From assembly GCA_009838595.1 (NCBI GenBank), contig VXRI01000194.1, forward strand, positions 1 to 10,257: 10,257 nt of DNA, given 5' to 3'. The DNA comes from Chloroflexota bacterium (GTDB lineage: Bacteria > Chloroflexota > Dehalococcoidia > Lucifugimonadales > JADFKI01). The notes below the pieces were generated by a model that saw only the letters and a list, made by a program, of their open reading frames with translations, did not search any database and was not told the DNA's origin. Of the stretch, positions 1-6,534 are shown piece by piece (the stretch's first letter is position 1; each line of letters opens with the position of its first letter). The translations under genes and the position numbers were made by a program.

Positions 1-188
1 GGCTAGAGCCATTCACTAGCTATGGCAACGCCGGACTGGCAAACGCTGTGGATAACGGCACTGCGCTAATCGTGCAACCTGGCGAAACGGTCGAAGTGTC
101 GCAGCGAGCAGTTGCCTACAGCGGCGCATCGAGGGTTAGTTCCATATCCGAAAACGGTGATGTGAAAATCGTGCCTCGCTCGAAATAA
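1..188 (+). CDS. C-terminal fragment of an aldose-1-epimerase-like protein (partial, 5' end outside window)
   Basis: An open frame enters from the left edge (first full codon at base 3) and ends at TAA 186-188, giving the last 61 residues. The fragment reads L-E-P-F-T-S-Y, then G-L-A-N-A-V, G-T-A-L-I-V, Q-P-G-E-T-V-E-V and a closing V-A-Y-S-G. This order (an 'EP.TS' segment, 'GLA.A', a 'PGE' turn, then a beta strand ending in 'Y.G') resembles the end of the beta-sandwich of galactose mutarotase and aldose-1-epimerase-like proteins, including the DUF4432 type. That is recognition from memory of the family, not a search. If right, the enzyme would interconvert sugar anomers or act on a related sugar. 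The frame has no start in the window, so length and catalytic residues cannot be checked. It is separated from the next gene by 231 bp carrying its own promoter, so it is probably not in the same operon. Confidence 0.5.
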   Translation, partial: LEPFTSYGNAGLANAVDNGTALIVQPGETVEVSQRAVAYSGASRVSSISENGDVKIVPRSK

Positions 189-210
189 GAGCAACCTATT
201 GGAATTATGG

Positions 211-240
211 CAAAACATGGACAAAATAAATGTTTTGTCC
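211..240. repeat. Overlapping inverted repeats downstream of the partial gene; hairpin or operator
   Basis: Two perfect 8-bp inverted repeats share sequence and cannot pair at the same time. GGACAAAA (219-226) pairs with TTTTGTCC (233-240) over a 6-nt loop. CAAAACAT (211-218) pairs with ATGTTTTG (230-237) over an 11-nt loop. The element lies 22 bp after the stop codon of the partial gene and 45 bp before the promoter of the binding-protein gene. It could be a weak terminator for the upstream gene (no clean T tract follows) or a dyad operator for a regulator of the transporter block. Sequence alone does not decide. Confidence 0.5.
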
Positions 241-284
241 GCAAAATTGTCAAGGTGAAATTTGGTATTCATAGTCAAATTGAC

Positions 285-312
285 TTGACAGTTCCGTCTC
301 AATCAGTATTAT
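285..312 (+). promoter_or_regulatory. Sigma70-like promoter upstream of the binding-protein gene
   Basis: A perfect -35 hexamer TTGACA (285-290) is followed after 16 bp by TATTAT (307-312), five of six matches to the -10 consensus. Initiation would fall near 319, leaving a leader of about 100 nt before the ATG at 420. The surrounding gap is clearly AT-richer than the genes. It is the best-placed promoter for the peptide transporter block. Support is by consensus matching only. Confidence 0.55.
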
Positions 313-410
313 TGCTTGCATATCCTTTTAGTGTTGGGTAATCTGCAAAGCAATCGCGTAGATGAGACTTCACGAAAAAAGCAGAAATTCTAGAAGGCAA
401 TGAGCCTGAA

Positions 411-416
411 GGAGGG
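411..416 (+). promoter_or_regulatory. Ribosome binding site of the binding-protein gene
   Basis: GGAGGG lies just 5' of ATG 420-422. The spacing is on the short side, about 4 nt from the GGAGG core. An in-frame ATG at 438 would be about 22 nt away from it, so 420 is the better start, although the signal peptide is intact from either. Confidence 0.7.
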
Positions 417-419
417 ATA

Positions 420-2498
420 ATGGCTAGATTATCTTTTATGGTAAGCAAGTGGAGGCAATTAGGCATCTTGACTGTTGCGATGATCGCACTGTTTGCGCTC
501 ATCGCGTGCGGCGGCGCTGAACAGCCTGCGGCGTCAGAACCAGCTGCGCCAGCTGCGACAGCAGCGCCGGCAGCGCCCGCACCGGCAGCGCCAGCAGCAA
601 CTACTGCGCCGGCAGCGCCAGCGCCGACCGCAGCGCCCGCTCCCGCCCCGACAATCGCACCCGCGCCCTCAATGGCTGGCGAGGTGACAATTACTATGGC
701 GATTCCGGAAGTTTCCGAGCAGTTCGGCGACTTTGAGGTGCAGACCTACGGCGGCAGCCCCGGCGAAATTCAGATGGGCTTCTTCGACCAGCTCCTCGTG
801 CATGACGGCGAAGACCCGCTCTCGCCATTCGTTGCGGAGTCGTGGAGCATCAACGATGCAGGTAACGAGCTTACGCTCGAAATTCGCGAAGGCATCATGT
901 TCCAGACACCCGACGCCTTTGCAGGCGAGGACTTTGGCGATCTTACCGCTGAGGATGTCGCATGGAATATGAACCGCCAGAACGCGGTTGTGAATCCCAG
1001 TCTCGGCGCGGCAATCGGCGCGCAGCTCGGCGCGACATTCGGCGAAGCCGTCGCAGTCGACGACTACACCGTCAAAGCGCCGATGGTGACCGACATCTTC
1101 TGGGGCATACCCATCAGCGAGTTCGACATCAACGACACCACCGTTCGGCTGGACAGCAAGGACGCCTATGAGCGCATGGGCGCGGCTGCCGTGCAATTCG
1201 TTCCCGTTGGCTCCGGTCCCTTCACCATCGGCGAATGGAAGCCCAATGACCGCGGTGAGGTACATGCAGTCGCGGAACACTGGATAGAGACCGCCCACAT
1301 CGGCAAGTTTGTGGTCAGGCAGATGCCTGAAATCACATCCCGCATGGCGGCGATGGAAACCGGCGAAATCGACCTCGCCGCCATCGACTTCGCTAGGCTG
1401 ACCGAACTGGAGGAAAAGGGACTGAAGTTCATTCCTACAATGTCCGACAAGGACACGATGACCCTCAGCGTCATTTGGCCCGGCAACCTTTGGACGGACA
1501 AGAACGCCAAGACTGAAGAGGCGCTTGAGCCTTGGCTGTCCCCCGTTTATGAAACCGACTTGCCGCACCTCGGCAATCCGTGGTGCGACCTTGGCAAGGA
1601 TTGTCAGTACGAAGACACCAACAACCCCGATGGCATGAGCGACATGGAACAGGCGCGTCTGGTTCGCTGGGCGCTGTCTATGGCTATTGACCGCCAGGGC
1701 ATCGTGGATGTGCTTCAAGCTGGACTTGGCACTCCCATCTATCTCGAGCTGATGGGGCCGAAGTTCCCCGGCTGGCAGCCTGAGCGCACGGTCACGCAGT
1801 CGATGATAAATTCCGCGCACGAAAAATACGGCAGCGACCTGCTGGGCAGCGGCACGGACTGGCCCGAGTACGATGTACCTGCAGCCGAGGCCGACTATGA
1901 ATGGCCCTGGACTATCCCGTTCGACTATGACGAGGCGGAACGCCTTCTCGACCTCGCCGGCTACCCCCGACAGGCGGATGGCACACGCTTCGAGATTAGC
2001 CTGAATAAGTACCGCTGCGAGACTGGCGATGTCTGCCTCGAGCAGGCAGACGCCGTGGCAGCAGGCTGGGAAGACATCGGTGTTAGAACCGTCCTTCTGA
2101 CGGAAGAATACGGCGCAGTCGTAGTGCCGCGCATGCGCGACCGCACGCAGCCTTGGCCCGTAGTGAAGAACTGCAGCGTGGAGACCGCGAACTACCCGTT
2201 CGACTGGCCCCCGCCGCCTTCGGACAGCTCCTTCAGCCGTCCGGCTTGGGGCTGCTCATTCGAGAGCCGCTTCCTTGACTACATGTATGTCGGTATCAAC
2301 GGCGAGCGCGACAAGCAGGCGCGTGAAGATCTTCACCAGGACATGGTTGACTACTACTACTACTGGCAGCTCTACAGCGGCATGGTTCAGCCGCCGCGCG
2401 GCGTAGCCGGCAACCCCGAAACCGTAGAATCGTGGGGTTCACGCTCCACTGCTGCCGGCTTCTGGGGCAGGCCTCAGCATATCGTTCCCGCACAGTAG
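420..2498 (+). CDS. ABC transporter substrate-binding lipoprotein, family 5 (peptide/nickel type)
   Basis: This 692-residue protein would capture oligopeptides or a related solute outside the membrane and deliver it to the permeases encoded downstream. Residues 1-30 form a lipoprotein signal peptide: basic stretch (K10, R12), hydrophobic core, then lipobox L-I-A-C with Cys30 as the lipidated residue. Residues ~33-86 are an Ala/Pro/Thr-rich tether. From ~90 on the chain is a family 5 (SBP_bac_5) solute-binding domain, shown by V-A-E-S-W followed by L-T-L-E-I-R-E-G and then L-T-A-E-D-V, the usual N-terminal signature, and later A-L-S-M-A-I-D-R. It is longer than typical 500-550-residue members because of the tether and internal insertions. 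Two Cys pairs with identical spacing, C389/C395 and C533/C539, could form disulfides. Substrate cannot be assigned. An extended antisense frame over its 5' half is a codon-bias shadow. Confidence 0.93.
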   Translation: MARLSFMVSKWRQLGILTVAMIALFALIACGGAEQPAASEPAAPAATAAPAAPAPAAPAATTAPAAPAPTAAPAPAPTIAPAPSMAGEVTITMAIPEVSEQFGDFEVQTYGGSPGEIQMGFFDQLLVHDGEDPLSPFVAESWSINDAGNELTLEIREGIMFQTPDAFAGEDFGDLTAEDVAWNMNRQNAVVNPSLGAAIGAQLGATFGEAVAVDDYTVKAPMVTDIFWGIPISEFDINDTTVRLDSKDAYERMGAAAVQFVPVGSGPFTIGEWKPNDRGEVHAVAEHWIETAHIGKFVVRQMPEITSRMAAMETGEIDLAAIDFARLTELEEKGLKFIPTMSDKDTMTLSVIWPGNLWTDKNAKTEEALEPWLSPVYETDLPHLGNPWCDLGKDCQYEDTNNPDGMSDMEQARLVRWALSMAIDRQGIVDVLQAGLGTPIYLELMGPKFPGWQPERTVTQSMINSAHEKYGSDLLGSGTDWPEYDVPAAEADYEWPWTIPFDYDEAERLLDLAGYPRQADGTRFEISLNKYRCETGDVCLEQADAVAAGWEDIGVRTVLLTEEYGAVVVPRMRDRTQPWPVVKNCSVETANYPFDWPPPPSDSSFSRPAWGCSFESRFLDYMYVGINGERDKQAREDLHQDMVDYYYYWQLYSGMVQPPRGVAGNPETVESWGSRSTAAGFWGRPQHIVPAQ
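529..671 (+). repeat. Low-complexity Ala/Pro-coding repeat (lipoprotein tether)
   Basis: This stretch encodes the Ala/Pro/Thr-rich linker after the lipidated Cys. It is internally repetitive at DNA level: the 14-mer GCGCCGGCAGCGCC occurs at 564-577 and again at 606-619, exactly 42 bp (14 codons) apart, so unit gain or loss keeps the frame. Such a linker would hold the binding domain away from the membrane surface. It could vary in length between strains. Confidence 0.75.
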
Positions 2499-2567
2499 AA
2501 TTCCTCTTGAAATGATAGGGGAGAGGGCGCAATATCCCTCTCCCTATCACACATCTGAATTCTACTG
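2493..2567. repeat. Nested inverted repeats after the binding-protein gene (terminator or mRNA-processing hairpin)
   Basis: Two inverted repeats are nested. The outer is a perfect 11-bp pair, CAGTAGAATTC (2493-2503) with GAATTCTACTG (2557-2567), and overlaps the TAG stop at 2496-2498. The inner pairs 2513-2527 with 2536-2549 (arms reading gatagggg-agaggg and ccctctccctatc) with one bulged G and an ~8-nt loop. No T tract follows, so it is not a classical intrinsic terminator. In binding-protein-dependent transporters such intercistronic hairpins often stabilise the binding-protein mRNA and attenuate read-through into permeases. That role is an inference here. A small palindromic mobile repeat is the alternative. 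Confidence 0.7.
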
Positions 2568-2645
2568 CTGTAACCTGCAAGGCTAATACTCACAGAATCC
2601 CGCATCCAAAATTTCAATCTCGTTACCCTGCTCTTGTGCCCCTGT

Positions 2646-2725
2646 CATTCCGAATGAAGCGAGGAATCTAAAGCCACCGCACACCACGCGCCTTCAACTT
2701 TAGATGTCTCCCTTCGCGCGAAATG
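2646..2725. repeat. Imperfect inverted interspersed repeat ('cattccg...gaggaatctaaag' type)
   Basis: The left arm 2646-2673 (begins CATTCCGAATG, ends GAATCTAAAG) is matched by the right arm 2698-2725 (begins CTTTAGAT, ends AAATG) in reverse complement at about 21 of 28 positions, with a 24-bp centre. Sequences of this form, with a 'cattccga.cgaagcgaggaatct' core, recur in intergenic regions of many environmental bacterial genomes; that is from memory. The ATG at 2723-2725, the first ATG of the permease frame, lies inside the right arm, which argues against its use as the start. The gap 2499-2812 holds this element, the nested hairpin before it and the palindrome after it, and no gene. Confidence 0.6.
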
Positions 2726-2774
2726 AATAACGCGCCCGCGGCAGAATTAATGCCACTCTTGGGCGAGACTCGAC

Positions 2775-2788
2775 AATTAGGACTAATT
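2775..2788. promoter_or_regulatory. Short perfect palindrome upstream of the permease gene
   Basis: AATTAG (2775-2780) and CTAATT (2783-2788) form a perfect dyad around a 2-bp centre, 25 bp before the preferred permease start. It could be a regulator site or chance in an AT-rich patch. It lies inside the optional N-terminal extension of the permease frame, which is better read as leader. Confidence 0.3.
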
Positions 2789-2812
2789 TCGGCCACGAGG
2801 TTCAAGTCTCTT

Positions 2813-3790
2813 ATGGTAAAGTTCTTAGCAAGAAGGTTGCTCTCGATTTTCATCTCGCTTGTCGGGGCGACTATCTTCATCTTTATCCTCACACGGCTTG
2901 GCCCCGACCCTCTGACGCTGTACATTGGCGACGCCCAGGTTGAACTTTCCGAGGAGCAAATCCAGCTAATCAAAGAGCAGCTCGGGCTGGACAAGAACCT
3001 GCCCATGCAATACTTGACATGGGTTTGGAATCTAATTCAGTTCGACATGGGGCAGTCGATTGGCACTCTGCGCCCCGTCAGTGAGATAATCCGCATCCAT
3101 ATCGCCGTAACCTTGATACTCGCCGCCGGTGCGTGGCTATTCGCCATTACGGTGGGCATAAGCATCGGCATATTAGCTGCGGTAAAACGCGCCACATTCT
3201 GGGACTATGTAGGGCGGACTTTCGCCCTTATGGGGCAGGCGACGCCGCAGTTCTGGTCAGGCGTCCTCGCCATATTCTTCTTCGCCGTCTTATTAAGAGA
3301 ATGGACCGGCTTCGATTTCTTCCCTACTGGCGGGATCGGCGAGTACGACGGCTTCCCCTTGCACTGGGGCAACGCCAAGTATTACATATTGCCGTGCATT
3401 GTACTTGGCTGGCCCGCGTCCGCCAGCATTATGCGCCTTACCCGCTCATCTATGCTGGAAATACTCGACTCCGAGTTCATCAAGCTTGCGCGTGCCAAAG
3501 GCGTCAACCCGGTAACGGTCATCTGGAAGCACGGTTTGCGCAACGCAGTCATCCCGCCGCTGACTTCCGCATTGGTGCTGCTTGCCGACTATCTAAACGG
3601 GGCACTTGTCGTGGAGATTATCTTCTCCCTTCCCGGCATAGGAACCGTAGCGCTTAACCAAGCAGTGTATGACAACGACTGGCCCCTTCTGGCCGGCACT
3701 GTATTTGTCTTCCTTGGCATCTATGTTACTTTCGCATTTCTCGCTGATATACTCTACGCGCTGATAGACCCCCGAATACGGTACGAGTAG
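2813..3790 (+). CDS. ABC transporter permease, DppB type
   Basis: This integral membrane subunit forms half of the import channel for the solute bound by the upstream lipoprotein. I chose ATG 2813 (325 residues) over the first in-frame ATG at 2723 (355 residues). From 2813 the protein opens M-V-K-F-L-A-R-R-L-L-S-I-F-I-S-L, the standard DppB start running straight into TM1, while the extra 30 residues look unlike this family and overlap an intergenic repeat. No strong Shine-Dalgarno precedes either; GAGG at 2797-2800 is 12 nt from 2813. Visible domains are TM1, a periplasmic loop with G-P-D-P and the conserved L-G-L-D-K-N-L-P-M-Q-Y segment, then several helices. The cytoplasmic EAA loop at ~220-250 (L-A-R-A-K-G-V, H-G-L-R-N-A-V-I-P) contacts the ATPase. 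The stop is 2 bp before the next gene, indicating translational coupling. Confidence 0.92.
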   Translation: MVKFLARRLLSIFISLVGATIFIFILTRLGPDPLTLYIGDAQVELSEEQIQLIKEQLGLDKNLPMQYLTWVWNLIQFDMGQSIGTLRPVSEIIRIHIAVTLILAAGAWLFAITVGISIGILAAVKRATFWDYVGRTFALMGQATPQFWSGVLAIFFFAVLLREWTGFDFFPTGGIGEYDGFPLHWGNAKYYILPCIVLGWPASASIMRLTRSSMLEILDSEFIKLARAKGVNPVTVIWKHGLRNAVIPPLTSALVLLADYLNGALVVEIIFSLPGIGTVALNQAVYDNDWPLLAGTVFVFLGIYVTFAFLADILYALIDPRIRYE

Positions 3791-3792
3791 AT

Positions 3793-4815
3793 ATGCAATC
3801 CAATCCTACGTTGACCGATCTGGAACGCGACCTGCTAGGAATGCGGGAATATCCCCCTGTCTTGCAGCAGTTTCACTCCGCATGGCGCTTTATCAGGCGT
3901 TGGCCCGTAATTCCGATGTTCATCCTATCCGTTCTTGTCTTTTGCGGCATATTCGCCCCAGCGCTCGCAACGCATGGTGAGGCAGCAGGTGGCATACGCG
4001 ACAGGCATTATCCGCCAGTTTGGATGCAGGACGACAGGTACGACAGGCTCAGAGAAGGTGGCGAAACTCCTTTCAGTTGTTTGTGGGGAGCCGTTCTGGG
4101 AGACCCTGAAAATACAAGACGGGTTGATGTGTGCAATTTCCATCTTTTTGGAACTGACCACTCCGGTAGAGATGTGTATTCACGGATGTTGCACGGCGCG
4201 CGCATTTCGCTGTGGGTGGCGGCAATAGCGTTGCTCTTCGGCTTCGTGGTCGGCACTACGATGGGGGTTGTGGGCGGCTACGCCGGCGGCTGGATTGACG
4301 AAATCATAACTCGCGCGGTGGACATTTGGCAGGCGTTGCCATTCCTGATGGTCGCGCTAGTGTGCGTGCTAATCTTCGGTCAAAGTACCGTGTTGCTGCT
4401 CGCGCTTATGGCCGCTCTCTCATGGGTGCCGTTCGTGAGGGTGATTCGCGGTCAAACGCTTACAATCAAAAATGAGTCATATGTAGAACTCGCGCGCGTT
4501 GCGGGTTGCTCGACTGCGCGAATCCTGATTCGGCATATCGTTCCGGGCGTTATCAACACCGCGGTAGTCATTGCAACTCTGATTGTCGGCTCACTAATTC
4601 TTGCCGAAGCCGCACTCAGTTTCTTGGGGGCAGGCGTGCCCGCTCCCGACGCTACCTGGGGTAGCATGGTCTCCGAGGGTAGAAGCTACATCAGCACCGC
4701 CTGGTGGCCCACCATATTGCCCGGGCTCGCAATCTTTATGGTTGTGCTGTCGCTGAACTTCACTGGCGACTGGCTGCGCGACCGCCTCGACCCCAGATTG
4801 CAACAGATAGGCTAG
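3793..4815 (+). CDS. ABC transporter permease, DppC type
   Basis: This 340-residue protein is the second channel subunit, pairing with the DppB-type permease encoded 2 bp upstream. A cytoplasmic N-terminus (to ~35) with R-R-W-P precedes TM1 (~36-60). The family hallmark H-L-F-G-T-D-H-S-G-R-D-V-Y-S-R follows at ~117-131, then helices, and the EAA loop at ~231-255 (V-E-L-A-R-V-A-G-C, H-I-V-P-G-V-I-N), then L-S-F-L-G-A-G. It ends with D-W-L-R-D-R-L-D-P-R, the usual DppC tail. Unusual is the long periplasmic insert between TM1 and the hallmark (~62-116): it is polar, with two Cys (in F-S-C-L-W and V-D-V-C-N-F) that could form a disulfide. DppC-like proteins usually pass directly from 'PYDP'-like sequence to the hallmark. 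No DppD/DppF-type ATPase follows, so the energising subunits must be encoded elsewhere. Confidence 0.92.
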   Translation: MQSNPTLTDLERDLLGMREYPPVLQQFHSAWRFIRRWPVIPMFILSVLVFCGIFAPALATHGEAAGGIRDRHYPPVWMQDDRYDRLREGGETPFSCLWGAVLGDPENTRRVDVCNFHLFGTDHSGRDVYSRMLHGARISLWVAAIALLFGFVVGTTMGVVGGYAGGWIDEIITRAVDIWQALPFLMVALVCVLIFGQSTVLLLALMAALSWVPFVRVIRGQTLTIKNESYVELARVAGCSTARILIRHIVPGVINTAVVIATLIVGSLILAEAALSFLGAGVPAPDATWGSMVSEGRSYISTAWWPTILPGLAIFMVVLSLNFTGDWLRDRLDPRLQQIG

Positions 4816-4825
4816 TTCGGCTCGC

Positions 4826-5281
4826 TTGCTGAATCTCGAATCCGCAGTCTGGATTATCGCGCGGCTCTGCTTAGGCACATTTCTGTCCGTCGCGTTGCCT
4901 GTAATCGCCTGGATACTGTCTCGATTGTTTCTGCAGTACGCTGCGCCGGACGCAACGACAATCTATATTATGCAGTCGCTGATAATCGGCGTTCCGGCAG
5001 GCGTTGGCGCAGTTATCGCTTGGTGGAATGCTGACGCGCCTACTGCATTGAAATGGACAATCGCCGTAACTGTTCCGCCAGGAACGGCACTCTGCGCATG
5101 GCTCACATTGGAACTGCGCGGCGTCTATACATACTACGGTCTGCTCGGTGGCTCGTACCGCGTTCCGGTCATAGACATTGGCGATCTCCTCGGTACGATA
5201 ATTGTAGCAAGCATAATCACGGCGAATATCTTCGCCGCCACCCCGTACATTTACCGCCTCTTTCGCCATCACGAGAACTGA
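4826..5281 (+). CDS. Small membrane protein of unknown function (four predicted helices)
   Basis: This 151-residue hydrophobic protein is not one I recognise. Four membrane segments are visible: ~8-36, ~47-66, ~75-97 and ~117-141, with a short basic tail ending R-L-F-R-H-H-E-N. A tyrosine/glycine-rich loop with two basic residues sits before the last helix. The start is uncertain: the frame opens after an in-frame TAG at 4808, no ATG occurs before the first helix, and the best choice is TTG 4826 (CTG 4829 is adjacent) with no convincing ribosome site. TTG starts with good ribosome sites are used elsewhere in the window. It begins 10 bp after the DppC-type gene and is followed 1 bp after its stop by an intrinsic terminator, so it is likely the last cistron of the transporter operon. 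Accessory or bystander status cannot be told. Confidence 0.65.
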   Translation: MLNLESAVWIIARLCLGTFLSVALPVIAWILSRLFLQYAAPDATTIYIMQSLIIGVPAGVGAVIAWWNADAPTALKWTIAVTVPPGTALCAWLTLELRGVYTYYGLLGGSYRVPVIDIGDLLGTIIVASIITANIFAATPYIYRLFRHHEN

Positions 5282-5282
5282 C

Positions 5283-5315
5283 AACCGACATGCCTGTTCA
5301 GCAATGTCGGTTTTT
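5283..5315 (+). terminator. Rho-independent terminator of the transporter block
   Basis: A perfect 9-bp stem, AACCGACAT (5283-5291) with ATGTCGGTT (5304-5312), closes a 12-nt loop and runs into a T-rich tail (five T at 5311-5315, then CGTTT). It starts 1 bp after the TGA at 5279-5281. It lies between convergent genes; the minus-strand gene ends at 5319, but in that direction there is no T tract, so it is best as a plus-strand terminator. Confidence 0.85.
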
Positions 5316-5318
5316 CGT

Positions 5319-6119
5319 TTAAGTTCCCATTGGGCCTGGACGTCCTGGTATCTCCGTCCAATTTTCACCTGCACCGTCTTGTGGCTCATAGCCCAGCACT
5401 CGCCGCGTGGTGTCGATATCCCAGATGCTAAGTGCATTGTCGGATTCACCGTTAACGACAGCGAATCCGACTGATTGCGGTGCGTCAATGCTCTTCTGTA
5501 TAAGTTGTGCCGCATCTTGGTGGCTCAGCCAAAGCGACAATGCGGAGGGCGCGAAAGTCGGGTCGTCAGGCGTCATCACCCAGCCAATCCGCAGACAGAT
5601 GATCGAAATGCCGTATTCGTCGTGGAAGTAGCTGCCTAGGGACTCCCCAAACGCCTTGCTCACGCCATAGTAGCTATCCGGGCGCAGCAAGTCGGGTGTC
5701 AGCGGGTCGAACGGACGGCGGATTTCGCCCAGCCTGCCGTCGTAAATCGCCTTGTATGGGTCTTGGAGCATCGGGTAATTGCCGACGGCATGGTTGCTGC
5801 TGGCGAACACGACGCGCTTCACGCCGGACAGTCGCGCCGCCTCGTACACATTGCGCGTCCCAATGATGTTGCTGCTCAGTACTGATTCCCATGATGCACG
5901 CGGACTTGGGTCTGCTCCAAGATGCACCACCGCGTCAATATCCTCGAACGCCGATAGTATGTCGTTTAGGTTCGCTATGTCCGCAACCGTCGACGGAACG
6001 GATTCCACATTGACTTGATCTATGCCGCTCAGTTCGTAGCGCTCTCCAAGTTCGCGCCGAATGATACCGCCAATTTGCCCCGCCATTCCCGTAACGAGTA
6101 CTCGCTTTTTGTCAGCCAT
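5319..6119 (-). CDS. NAD-dependent epimerase/dehydratase family oxidoreductase, uronate-dehydrogenase-like
   Basis: This 266-residue extended-type SDR probably oxidises or epimerises a sugar or sugar acid with NAD. The N-terminal Rossmann fold shows V-L-V-T-G-M-A-G-Q-I-G (residues 7-17), an acidic D34 in S-G-I-D that favours NAD over NADP, V-A-D-I at 46-49 and H-L-G-A at 66-69. Catalytic elements are S-S-N-H at 107-110 and Y-x-x-x-K at Y151/K155, in Y-Y-G-V-S-K-A-F-G-E. The 'SSNH' plus 'YGvSKAFGE' combination and the compact length resemble uronate dehydrogenases, which convert uronic acids to aldarolactones; that specificity is an inference. ATG 6119 puts the Rossmann strand six residues in, as usual; a GTG at 6158 would add 13 residues unlike the family. 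The ribosome site is weak. It is divergent from the ABM-like gene and convergent with the transporter block. Confidence 0.85.
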   Translation of the reverse strand: MADKKRVLVTGMAGQIGGIIRRELGERYELSGIDQVNVESVPSTVADIANLNDILSAFEDIDAVVHLGADPSPRASWESVLSSNIIGTRNVYEAARLSGVKRVVFASSNHAVGNYPMLQDPYKAIYDGRLGEIRRPFDPLTPDLLRPDSYYGVSKAFGESLGSYFHDEYGISIICLRIGWVMTPDDPTFAPSALSLWLSHQDAAQLIQKSIDAPQSVGFAVVNGESDNALSIWDIDTTRRVLGYEPQDGAGENWTEIPGRPGPMGT

Positions 6120-6142
6120 AATTCTGTCCAGACCTAATCCTG

Positions 6143-6181
6143 TATAATCTGATTGCACGCATGTGATTGAACGCGTGCGAT
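6143..6181. promoter_or_regulatory. Divergent intergenic control region: TATAAT box plus inverted repeat
   Basis: A perfect TATAAT (6143-6148, plus strand) lacks a good -35 at the right distance, so as a promoter it is weak evidence. Immediately downstream, ATTGCACGC (6152-6160) is matched by GCGTGCGAT (6173-6181) in inverted orientation, 8 of 9 positions, including a perfect GCACGC/GCGTGC core. The dyad lies where a repressor could block transcription of the divergent dehydrogenase and ABM-like genes, or could form a hairpin in the plus-strand leader. Confidence 0.4.
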
Positions 6182-6220
6182 GTTGAAATCATGAAAAATG
6201 AAACTTGAAGAGGAAGGCAA

Positions 6221-6508
6221 ATGATAGGCGTTCTCACACATCACTGGGCGATGGATAACGTGATTGATGAAGCGCGAGAGCTTCTTGACCGCAACGGCGC
6301 GGCGCAAAGCCGAGCACCCGGTTTCGTCAGCCGCGAGACATTCTACTCGCTCAACGATCCTACGAAAATCACCACGATGGTGAAGTGGGACAGCGACGAC
6401 ATATACGAAGCGTGGCGCGCCAGTCCTGAGCGTGCTGCCGTAATGACCGGCGCAGACGCGCTATGGTCCAAGCACCCTGAATCCGAACGATTCCAAGTCG
6501 CTGAATGA
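6221..6508 (+). CDS. Small dimeric alpha/beta-barrel (ABM-like) protein
   Basis: This 95-residue soluble protein has the size and layout of antibiotic-biosynthesis-monooxygenase-like proteins, one ferredoxin-like alpha+beta unit that dimerises into a barrel. A first strand (I-G-V-L-T-H-H-W) leads to a helix (~13-25), a strand around G-F-V-S-R-E-T-F, a strand I-T-T-M-V-K-W, then D-D-I-Y-E-A-W-R-A-S-P-E and a last helix, matching the usual 'w.s.eay.aw..s' pattern. Members include monooxygenases, heme-degrading enzymes and proteins of unknown role; no catalytic residues can be assigned. AGGAAGG (6211-6217) supports ATG 6221. It is divergent from the dehydrogenase and convergent with the selenoprotein gene. 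It ends with TGA, which shows that TGA is normally a stop in this genome. Confidence 0.75.
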   Translation: MIGVLTHHWAMDNVIDEARELLDRNGAAQSRAPGFVSRETFYSLNDPTKITTMVKWDSDDIYEAWRASPERAAVMTGADALWSKHPESERFQVAE

Positions 6509-6534
6509 TTCTCATCTAGCAATCAAGCATCAAA

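Noticed and set aside
66..502. Two minus-strand ORFs (78 and 67 aa) over the left-edge gap
   Set aside because: They run antisense to the partial gene and to the binding-protein leader, have no domain features and cross a promoter and inverted repeats.
669..1820. Long minus-strand ORF (383 aa) opposite the binding-protein gene
   Set aside because: It is antisense to a clear family 5 binding protein, shows no recognisable domain and reads like a codon-bias shadow.
2723..2812. Use of ATG 2723 as the DppB-type permease start
   Set aside because: The 30 extra residues lack family resemblance, the ATG lies in an interspersed repeat arm, and a palindrome falls within the stretch; ATG 2813 gives a standard N-terminus.
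6120..6158. Use of GTG 6158 as the dehydrogenase start
   Set aside because: It would add 13 residues before the Rossmann strand that do not match the family and would overlap the divergent control region.
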